From JAQVWU01 sp964628455 (lineage in GTDB: Bacteria; Bacillota; Clostridia; Oscillospirales; CAG-272): 12,020 nt of DNA. Below, one piece after another: positions 1-5,720 of this stretch. The notes beneath the pieces were generated by a model, which was not told the DNA's origin, searched no databases, and saw only the letters and a list, made by a program, of their open reading frames with translations. A program made the position numbers and the translations under genes. The stretch lies in assembly GCA_964628455.1 (NCBI GenBank), contig CAZVPD010000121.1, positions 1 through 12,020 on the forward strand, written 5' to 3'. Every line of letters begins with the position of its first letter. The stretch's first letter is position 1.

Positions 1-60
1 CCGATGAGCTACTCTTTTTTTCTTTCCGGGGGGGCAGTTAGCTTTACAATCGGCCGGCAT

Positions 61-101
61 AAAAAGCCGCGGAATATGATCATTCGGATCTATTCCGCAG
101 C
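61..101 (-). terminator. Rho-independent terminator after the DUF6132-type gene
   Basis: On the minus strand an 11-bp stem (101-91 pairing with 76-66, one G-U wobble) with a 14-nt loop is followed directly by five U residues (65-61). It lies about 80 nt past the stop codon of the small gene ending at 180, on the same strand, so it probably ends that transcript. Confidence 0.65.
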
Positions 102-179
102 ATTGATTATAACTTGTCAAGAAAAAAGAAACAGGATATCCGGCAAAGACTTCAGTGCGCCGCTTATTGAAACCGGATG

Positions 180-353
180 TTATTTTGCAAAAATAACGCC
201 TGTAAGCAGCATTCCCATGACTGTTCCGTAAACCGATGATATATACGGATTTGCCGTAATAGGGCAGCCTCCTGTAGAACAGCCTATCCATCTGTAAAGA
301 ACGAAATAACCGAGAATACCGCCGATCAAAGCGCCCGCCAGATATTTTATCAT
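180..353 (-). CDS. DUF6132-type small membrane protein, 57 aa
   Basis: This short gene reads MIKYLAGALIGGILGYF at its start, giving a Gly-rich hydrophobic segment (about residues 4-19). A short polar stretch with the signature GCSTGGCPITANP (about residues 24-36) follows, then a second hydrophobic segment (about 39-55) ending in FAK. Two membrane helices flanking a CxxxxCPIT-NP loop are, from memory of the family, the hallmark of DUF6132 proteins, whose role is unknown. The two loop cysteines could bind a metal or react with thiols, but that is speculation. The start is the ATG at 353, preceded by GGTGA about 9 nt away. A TATAAT-type promoter lies just upstream and a terminator downstream, so it looks like a single-gene transcript. 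The length is typical for such two-helix proteins. Family assignment is by motif recognition, not by a search. Confidence 0.8.
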   Translation of the reverse strand: MIKYLAGALIGGILGYFVLYRWIGCSTGGCPITANPYISSVYGTVMGMLLTGVIFAK

Positions 354-391
354 ATGAATGATTCACCGCCGTTATCATTTTATTTTTTTCT

Positions 392-420
392 ATTATAAAT
401 TAAACCCGTATATGTTTCAG
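392..420 (-). promoter_or_regulatory. Sigma-A-type promoter for the DUF6132-type gene
   Basis: On the minus strand a perfect TATAAT (397-392) is preceded at a 17-nt spacing by CTGAAA (420-415), a 4/6 match to TTGACA. Transcription would start near 385 and leave a leader of about 30 nt before the ATG at 353. Confidence 0.5.
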
Positions 421-480
421 TAACTTTATCACCATCACTCTAAAAATCCGTATAAAAAGCATCACCGGCTGAAATATAAC

Positions 481-540
481 AGTAAAAGTTATTGACAAAG
501 AACAAACGATGATATATATATAAATCATACAACTTTTACT
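481..540. repeat. Perfect 10-bp inverted repeat bracketing a promoter
   Basis: AGTAAAAGTT at 481-490 is the exact reverse complement of AACTTTTACT at 531-540. The arms are 40 nt apart and flank both the -35 and -10 boxes of the promoter at 492-520. The right arm falls just after the predicted transcription start. Such an arrangement fits a paired operator for a DNA-looping or dimeric regulator. It is shorter than usual for an invertible promoter, but inversion cannot be excluded. Confidence 0.6.
492..520 (+). promoter_or_regulatory. Promoter for the beta-helix gene
   Basis: A perfect TTGACA (492-497) is followed after 17 nt by TATATA (515-520), a 4/6 match inside an AT-rich run; TATAAA at 519-524 is a better match at a longer spacing. 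The predicted start near 527 gives a leader of about 108 nt before the ATG at 635. Confidence 0.5.
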
Positions 541-543
541 TTC

Positions 544-606
544 ACGGGAATTTAAAACGGCATCCTGTTTTAAAGACAGGGTAAATCCCGTCCTCCATAC
601 AGGATG
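544..606 (+). promoter_or_regulatory. Structured 5' leader with competing hairpins
   Basis: Within the predicted leader of the beta-helix gene, ACGGGA (544-549) pairs with TCCCGT (586-591), and TTTAAAAC (551-558) pairs with GTTTTAAA (567-574). CATCCTGT (561-568) is an exact complement of ACAGGATG (599-606), which would exclude the middle pairing because both use bases 567-568. The structure ends about 16 nt before the ribosome binding site at 622-630. No known riboswitch class is recognised, and there is no U-run making it a plain terminator. Confidence 0.4.
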
Positions 607-634
607 ATTCAAATCATGATCAAAGGAGAAATTT

Positions 635-1837
635 ATGATGCAGGAAAACCTTTGTTTGTCGGTCGGACATCAAAATGCCGATCTGACGGGCAATACGAAC
701 ACAGTCCTACAGGCGGCAGTCGACAGAATTGCCGCAGCAGGCGGGGGCATTGTAAAAATACTGCCGGGGAATTACATCATGCACGATTCCCTGCATCTTC
801 GCACAGGCGTCCGGATCGAAGGAAGCGGAAGCGATACCGTGCTTCTGAAACCACCGAGTGTTTCATCCCCGATCCTTTATTTCCTCGGATACGGTCATTT
901 CGACGTTTCCGTCGCCGAACCGGATAAATTCAAGGTCGGTTCGGGCATCTGCGTGACCGACCTTGACGCCGGCGGTTTTTACAATACGGTCTCCGCCGTT
1001 ATCGCAAAAAACGGCAGCGAACTCATCATCGGAAAGATGCTCAATCACGACTATCACCCTTCGCGGGGCGGGAGGGTTCTTTCGGTCTATCCGGTCATCA
1101 GCGGCTGTAATATCCGCAATGTCTCCGTCAGCGATCTGACTGTTGACGGAAACGCTTCGGAAAACGAATATCTGAACGGCTGCAGAGGGGGAGGTATATT
1201 CCTGCTGCAGGCTCATCATGCAAAACTTAACGGGATCACCGTGAAAAACTACAACGGAGACGCCGTCAGTTTCCAGCAGTGCAGAAACACTCTGATCGAA
1301 AACTGCATCTGTCATGATAACACGGGGACGGGACTGCATCCCGGAAGCGGTTCGGTCGGCGCGGTCATGCGGAACATCATATGCCGCAAAAACGGCGGTG
1401 ACGGGATCTTCTACTGCCTGAGGGTATCCTTTTCATTATGCGAGCAATGCATCTTTGAAGAGAATGCGGGAAACGGCATTTCCATCGGACACAGGGATAC
1501 GGATGCAATCATACGGAACAACATTATCCGAAATAACGGCCGGCACGGGATCTATTTCAGGAAAGACGACCTGAATAAGACGGGGTGCAGGACGCTGATC
1601 ACGGGGAATGATTTCGGAAAAACACGCAAGCCGGATGAAACGGCAAAAATATATTTCGATTCACAGGCAGACGATGTTGTGATCACAGATAATTCCGGAC
1701 TCGATGAAACGAAAGTATCGGGAGCATGCGCAGATTATCTGAAAGGAATCTCATATGCCTCAAAAGAGATGAAGATCGGACCGGAATATTCGGATGAATC
1801 ATCGGGCATTCATCTCGGAACGGACAGTGCTGAGTAG
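635..1837 (+). CDS. Right-handed parallel beta-helix protein, pectate-lyase-like
   Basis: The N-terminal part (about residues 20-70) matches the Pectate_lyase_3-type cap: an LQAAVDRIAAAGGGIV segment, then PGNY, then a GVRIEGSGSDTVLL rung. Residues about 155-355 form successive PbH1-like rungs of the kind xNxIxxNxGxGI, for example RNNIIRNNGRHGIYF near 294-308. Proteins with this fold act as polysaccharide lyases, hydrolases or epimerases, or as phage tailspikes; the substrate cannot be read from the sequence. There is no signal peptide or membrane segment, so as written the 400-aa product is cytoplasmic, which is unusual for a polysaccharide-degrading beta-helix. The ATG at 635 is supported by AAAGGAG (622-628) 6 nt upstream; a second ATG follows immediately. 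It is the only plus-strand gene here, with its own promoter, a structured leader and a strong terminator about 200 nt after the stop. Fold confidence is high, function low. Confidence 0.85.
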   Translation: MMQENLCLSVGHQNADLTGNTNTVLQAAVDRIAAAGGGIVKILPGNYIMHDSLHLRTGVRIEGSGSDTVLLKPPSVSSPILYFLGYGHFDVSVAEPDKFKVGSGICVTDLDAGGFYNTVSAVIAKNGSELIIGKMLNHDYHPSRGGRVLSVYPVISGCNIRNVSVSDLTVDGNASENEYLNGCRGGGIFLLQAHHAKLNGITVKNYNGDAVSFQQCRNTLIENCICHDNTGTGLHPGSGSVGAVMRNIICRKNGGDGIFYCLRVSFSLCEQCIFEENAGNGISIGHRDTDAIIRNNIIRNNGRHGIYFRKDDLNKTGCRTLITGNDFGKTRKPDETAKIYFDSQADDVVITDNSGLDETKVSGACADYLKGISYASKEMKIGPEYSDESSGIHLGTDSAE

Positions 1838-2043
1838 AACCTGCGGCACCCCGCCGAAGACACATCCCGAAAACACGACGTTTTATGGACAGCGGCAAGT
1901 CGATATACCCGCCACGACTCAATATACGGGAAAACCTGCGGGATATTCAATGACCGCCCACAAATATTCGAATATGAGAATACTACGCAAATAAAATTCC
2001 GCGGCATATTTCTCAACTTCCGTATAAAACATATTTAATAAAG

Positions 2044-2087
2044 GCCGCCTGAAGTATTCATGCAAACACTTCAGGCGGCTTTTTTTT
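2044..2087 (+). terminator. Strong rho-independent terminator, shared by convergent genes
   Basis: A perfect 12-bp stem (GCCGCCTGAAGT at 2044-2055 with its complement at 2068-2079) and a 12-nt loop are followed by eight T residues (2080-2087). It ends transcription of the plus-strand beta-helix gene. On the minus strand the same stem is followed by CTTTATTAAATAT, so it may also stop the solute-binding protein transcript arriving from 2132. The rest of 1838-2131 contains no supportable gene. Confidence 0.9.
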
Positions 2088-2131
2088 CCGGATCGTGGAA
2101 CTTAATATGTGCGATTGACCGGCAGCATTTT

Positions 2132-3601
2132 CTATTTGAGCGTATCAACAAAGGCCGTCAGCGCAGCTTCCCACTTATCGATATTCTTTGCATAATAAGA
2201 CGCGTAATCACTGTTGCTGTATACGCAGTCACGGACCAAAAATCCGGCGCGTTCCAGTTGAACCGCATAAACGGCGCCGAAATCGTATGACAATCCGTCG
2301 CGCAGAATATCGATCATAATCTGTGATTCCGTATCCCGCAGGTATTTTTCTTTCAGCACGGTATTATAATAATTCGGTATAACGATCGAATAACTTGCTT
2401 CGCAGAGAGCTTCGGTAATATGTCCGGTGAAGGAAATATCATCAACGTCCGTAGGGATCCCGAACAGCGTGCTGCCGTCACGGGAAGTTGTATAATAACC
2501 TTCCTGCTGCTCATTGAATTTCGGATACGGGAGCACGCCGTATTCTATATCGGCGTCACGAAGAGTTGCTCCCAATCCGAGAAGGTCGGGGAACAGGACG
2601 CACTGACCGGCTTTAAACATGGCGGTCGCTTCCGCTTGTTTTGAATGCATATTGAAGACGCCTTCGGTCTCATAAACCAGCTTTTTCATAGTGTCGATAA
2701 GGCCGATGACTTCTTCGCTGTCCAGATTAAATTCGGGGTAACCGTCGTCTCCCGTCACGGTTATCGGGATCTGAAATGCGAAATGAAAATTGTTGTATGT
2801 CAGGTCGTCATACAGCACCGTGCCGAAGAAATCGTTTATATCATATTTATTGTCTCCGTTGAGATCCCGGACGATACCGCTGACCATAGAGAGCATTTTG
2901 TCGTAAGTCCACATACCGTCCATAACAAGGGAATACGGGTCCTCCATATTATACGACTCGACTGCTTCGCGATTGAAAAACATGGCGTGAATGTTGTCGT
3001 AGAGTGTCGTTGTTATATCTCCGGGCGTCAGATAAACCTTGCCGTTGACAGAAAGCCCTTCCATGATGTTCGAAGACCACCAGACCTCGGAAGGCATGAT
3101 ATAAGGAACGGTCACAAGGTCATACAGGCAGCCCGCCATGACTACGCTGCCGATAATGGCGGCATATCCGTCAATCAGATTAAAAGCGCCGTCGCCCGCC
3201 ATGACCGAACTGACGATCGTGTTGATATACTGGTCGCGGACGTCCCAGTTGCCGTTGATCGGAACGGCGGTGATTTTCACGCCGTAGGTATCCTCTACTT
3301 TGATGTTCCGCTCGTAGAAACTGTCGTCAAGGATATCTCCCGTAGCGCTTTCCATAAAAAACTGTTCCATATTGACTTCACGCGAAAGGATGACATAATT
3401 TTTTCCGTCATACTGAAGATCGGGCAGCCCCTGAAAAAGCGTCTTTTCGTCACTTGTTTCGGTCGCCGAATCCGAACCGGCCGATGTTTCGGAAGCGGGT
3501 TGATTTTCCGCGGCATCCGAGCAGGACGGCATGCTGAATATAATGGAAAAAAGCAGCGCTGCAAGAGTCAGAATTGCAATACAATATTTAGAATTTTTCA
3601 T
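2132..3601 (-). CDS. Extracellular solute-binding lipoprotein (ABC sugar importer), SBP1
   Basis: The 489-aa product begins MKNSKYC followed by a hydrophobic segment and a cysteine at about residue 27 (SMPSC, an atypical lipobox), then a Ser/Thr/Glu-rich linker of about 30 residues. This is the layout of a lipid-anchored solute-binding protein of a Gram-positive ABC importer, catching sugars outside the membrane. The body resembles family-1 binding proteins: an early YDGKNYVIL strand, an FYERN motif, and GMWTYDKML in the middle. Residues 246-257 (DLNGDNKYDIND) look like a dockerin/EF-hand calcium loop. The ATG at 3601 is preferred over a TTG at 3613 because TTGGAG lies 6 nt upstream of the ATG. 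It is paralogous in layout to the lipoprotein at 7566-9032. No permease or ATPase gene is in the window. The ligand is unknown; it lies 114 nt downstream of the TIGR01440 gene. Confidence 0.85.
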   Translation of the reverse strand: MKNSKYCIAILTLAALLFSIIFSMPSCSDAAENQPASETSAGSDSATETSDEKTLFQGLPDLQYDGKNYVILSREVNMEQFFMESATGDILDDSFYERNIKVEDTYGVKITAVPINGNWDVRDQYINTIVSSVMAGDGAFNLIDGYAAIIGSVVMAGCLYDLVTVPYIMPSEVWWSSNIMEGLSVNGKVYLTPGDITTTLYDNIHAMFFNREAVESYNMEDPYSLVMDGMWTYDKMLSMVSGIVRDLNGDNKYDINDFFGTVLYDDLTYNNFHFAFQIPITVTGDDGYPEFNLDSEEVIGLIDTMKKLVYETEGVFNMHSKQAEATAMFKAGQCVLFPDLLGLGATLRDADIEYGVLPYPKFNEQQEGYYTTSRDGSTLFGIPTDVDDISFTGHITEALCEASYSIVIPNYYNTVLKEKYLRDTESQIMIDILRDGLSYDFGAVYAVQLERAGFLVRDCVYSNSDYASYYAKNIDKWEAALTAFVDTLK

Positions 3602-3665
3602 ACCGATCTCCAATCGTCAGAATGTCGAATCCGGTTCATAAGAATTCGATTTTATAATGCGGCTG

Positions 3666-3691
3666 CGCCGGAAGGTTTCCGCATACCGGCG
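3666..3691. other. GC-rich hairpin between the TIGR01440 gene and SBP1
   Basis: CGCCGG (3666-3671) pairs with CCGGCG (3686-3691), and a smaller GGAA/TTCC hairpin overlaps its inside. No U-run follows on the minus strand, so it is unlikely to terminate transcription; it may affect transcript processing before the lipoprotein gene. No convincing separate promoter for the lipoprotein gene was found in 3602-3715. Confidence 0.3.
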
Positions 3692-3715
3692 GACATTTTC
3701 TTTTAACGGCATAAA

Positions 3716-4261
3716 TCAAAACAAATCCTCGTTGTAGACCGCCCGGATGCCGCCTATAAATTTCGGCCTTGTTCTGGCTGCGATCACATTCGCCTGCCCG
3801 ATACGCGCCGCGGTCAGCTTCACCGGAACGGCCACTTCCTTCAGATGCATGCCGATCAGCGTTCCGCCGATGTCAATACCCGCGTCTGCCCTGATTTTTT
3901 CGACGGCTGCGGGACTGGCAAAGGCTTTATAAGCAACCGTCGCAAAAGAACCGCCGGCTTTCGGCTGCGGAACGACATTTACGATCTCGGCGTTCATCAG
4001 GGCGTCCCTTTCAACGATGACCGCGCGGTTCAGGTGCTCGCAGCACTGGGCAGCGAGGAAAATCCCTTTATTCTTCAGCACTTCATAAATACTTTCGAAC
4101 ACAGCCTGCGCCAGCTCGGGATTGGAATCGCTTCCTATCTTGTGTCCGGCAATTTCACTTGTGGAGCAGCCCACGATAAAAACCGAACCTTTTTTTAATT
4201 TTGCGGTTTCGCATAATTCTTTCACGGCATTTTTCGCCTGCTCCCTGATCTCTTCAAACAT
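3716..4261 (-). CDS. TIGR01440 / UPF0340 (YwlG-like) protein
   Basis: The 181-aa product carries the family's most recognisable blocks: GCSTSEIAGHKIG (about residues 31-43), QCCEHLNRA (72-80), PQPKAGGSFA (98-107) and DIGGTLIGMHLK (130-141). The length fits the family, which is about 180 aa and widespread in Bacillota. The biochemical role is not established; the conserved Cys-Cys-Glu-His stretch suggests a metal or thiol site (inference). It has no signal peptide and should be cytoplasmic. The ATG at 4261 is favoured because AAAGGA sits 8 nt upstream; an in-frame ATG at 4270 would add three residues but has a poorer ribosome site. A near-consensus promoter lies about 100 nt upstream. It probably leads a two-gene unit with the lipoprotein downstream, although the 114-nt gap leaves that open. 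Confidence 0.9.
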   Translation of the reverse strand: MFEEIREQAKNAVKELCETAKLKKGSVFIVGCSTSEIAGHKIGSDSNPELAQAVFESIYEVLKNKGIFLAAQCCEHLNRAVIVERDALMNAEIVNVVPQPKAGGSFATVAYKAFASPAAVEKIRADAGIDIGGTLIGMHLKEVAVPVKLTAARIGQANVIAARTRPKFIGGIRAVYNEDLF

Positions 4262-4358
4262 AACGCTCATCCTTTCCCGTAAATTTAATATGATTCAATG
4301 ACTGCCGCATCCGAGACAACCGGAAGCCGTCACCTGCGGATTATAACCGATCAATATC

Positions 4359-4387
4359 ATTATAAACCGTTTGACAGAATTTGTCGA
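4359..4387 (-). promoter_or_regulatory. Promoter for the TIGR01440 gene
   Basis: On the minus strand TCGACA (4387-4382, 5/6 match to TTGACA) and a perfect TATAAT (4364-4359) are separated by 17 nt. Transcription would start near 4352, leaving a leader of about 90 nt before the ATG at 4261. Confidence 0.6.
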
Positions 4388-4467
4388 GAGCTGACGAACG
4401 GTTTCCGATAATATTTCCGAAGCTGTAAAGCTTTAAAGATGTTAAGGACAAAAAAGCGCGAAAACAC

Positions 4468-4504
4468 CGTTAAAACATTTCCGCACGTATTTTTTGTTTT
4501 AACG
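4468..4504. repeat. Perfect 9-bp inverted repeat in the 4262-4622 gap
   Basis: CGTTAAAAC (4468-4476) and GTTTTAACG (4496-4504) are exact reverse complements around a 19-nt centre. It lies about 80-120 nt upstream of the TIGR01440 promoter and after the end of the UroD-like gene, so it could be an operator or an RNA hairpin in read-through transcript. Apart from this, the promoter at 4359-4387 and the hairpin at 4529-4553, the 361-bp gap shows no gene. Confidence 0.5.
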
Positions 4505-4528
4505 CCGGATCTTATTTGCAGGTACAAT

Positions 4529-4553
4529 CACCCGATCCTTTTATTTTCGGGTG
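4529..4553 (-). terminator. Weak hairpin after the main operon, possible terminator
   Basis: CACCCGA and TCGGGTG form a perfect 7-bp stem around an 11-nt loop about 70 nt past the stop of the UroD-like gene. On the minus strand it is followed only by ATTGTACC, not a proper U-run, so termination here is doubtful. Confidence 0.25.
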
Positions 4554-4622
4554 CCGGAGAACCCCGGAATAAACCAATAAAACGAAAAACGTAACCATGA
4601 CACAACAAAAGTATCTCCCGGT

Positions 4623-5720
4623 TTATTTCCGGTATTTCATCACGCGTTTTCTGAGCTCCTTCATGTAATACGAATAATTTTCGAAACGGATGTCCGGATG
4701 AATCAGGTGGTCAAGACCGGGGATATAACCCGTGCCGGAAAGCAGGGGTTCGATTTTATCGAGTTCCCTGTCGATCGCTTCCGGCCCCCGTGCGATCTCC
4801 AGTTTGTCGATCCCGCCCAGCATAGCCATATGCGGGAAGCGTTTTTTCAACTCCGCTATATTGTTGCCGGCTGCGATTTCAAAAGGCAGCATCAGATTGA
4901 CTCCGGCTTCTTCAAACAGCGGAATGAGTTCGTCGCAGATGCCGTCGGTATCGACGACCATCACGGGAATATCGTGTTCCAGCGCAAACTTTTTGATCCG
5001 TTTATACCGCGGAAGCATAAACTCCCGGATCATTTTCGGCGAGATCAGCGAACCGCTTTTACCGGACATATCTTCCCATATATGAATCGCATCCAATTGT
5101 ATTCTTTCCGCGGCGGCGCCGTAGACCGCGATCCACAGATCGGTCAGGGTATCCATAATATCGTGAATCAGCGCGGGCTCCTCGTAAAACATGACACAGA
5201 GCGATTCCAGCCCGATCATATCGCGCAGAGATCCGAATAATCCGTAAGGATAGGTCCCGATCTGCAGGATGCGGTCACTGTTTTTCAAGCCGGCAACAGC
5301 CGCGTCAAAGTCGGCGTGCACACGCTTTTCGGGTTCGAGAGCGAGACGTTCCTCTTTAAGGCGCTTCCAGTCCTCCCATCCCGTAACGGGATTTCCGAGG
5401 ATCTTCGGAATTCCGCTTCTCCCTTTGATCGCTTCGGACATGATCCCGAGATGGTCGCGGTAAACGACGCGTTCCCCCTTGTCCTCCAGAATCTCGAAAG
5501 CAAATCCGGGATGATACAGCAGGTCAAAATATCCGGAAATGTCGCAAAATCCCTCATCAAGCCCGAAATCCGGTCTGACCCACGCCGTCTCCGGATATTC
5601 GACACCTTCCGCACGCCATGCTTCGACCGTTTCACCCCACGGACCGAAATACGGGATAAACGGAGCGCGGTCTGTTTCCCGCCCGAGTATGCAGCTGATA
5701 ATACGTTCTTTATTCTTCAT
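4623..5720 (-). CDS. Uroporphyrinogen decarboxylase (URO-D) family protein, MtaA/CmuA-like branch
   Basis: The 365-aa product has the TIM-barrel pattern of the URO-D superfamily: an N-terminal MKNKERIISCILGRETDRAPF block, IWEDMSGKSG followed by LISPKMIREFMLPRYK near residues 215-240, VDTDG near 256-260, LGGIDK near 301-306 and PGLDHLIHPD near 334-343. It lacks the QAGR motif of true haem-pathway URO-D, and nothing nearby belongs to tetrapyrrole synthesis. The relatives it resembles include corrinoid-dependent methyltransferases and many uncharacterised proteins in sugar loci. The ATG at 5720 is chosen because GGAGGA lies 6 nt upstream; a GTG at 5723 is in frame but too close to that site. Its start overlaps the stop of the glycosidase gene (TGATG), which implies translational coupling. 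It is the last gene of the main operon. Family is confident; reaction is not. Confidence 0.85.
   Translation of the reverse strand: MKNKERIISCILGRETDRAPFIPYFGPWGETVEAWRAEGVEYPETAWVRPDFGLDEGFCDISGYFDLLYHPGFAFEILEDKGERVVYRDHLGIMSEAIKGRSGIPKILGNPVTGWEDWKRLKEERLALEPEKRVHADFDAAVAGLKNSDRILQIGTYPYGLFGSLRDMIGLESLCVMFYEEPALIHDIMDTLTDLWIAVYGAAAERIQLDAIHIWEDMSGKSGSLISPKMIREFMLPRYKRIKKFALEHDIPVMVVDTDGICDELIPLFEEAGVNLMLPFEIAAGNNIAELKKRFPHMAMLGGIDKLEIARGPEAIDRELDKIEPLLSGTGYIPGLDHLIHPDIRFENYSYYMKELRKRVMKYRK

Noticed and set aside
4..231. 75-codon plus-strand open frame at the left edge
   Set aside because: It overlaps the terminator and the small membrane protein gene on the other strand and has no ribosome site.
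400..612. 70-codon minus-strand frame in the divergent spacer
   Set aside because: It covers the promoters and leader, lacks a ribosome site, and its hydrophobic look comes from AT-rich non-coding sequence.
863..1339. 158-codon minus-strand frame within the beta-helix gene
   Set aside because: It is a mirror of the beta-helix coding frame with no start signal or domain.
1964..1975. 12-bp palindrome ATATTCGAATAT after the beta-helix gene
   Set aside because: It lies after the stop in AT-rich sequence with no promoter nearby; it could be chance.
2645..3706. 353-codon plus-strand open frame opposite SBP1
   Set aside because: It is antisense to a well-supported gene and has no ribosome site or family motif.
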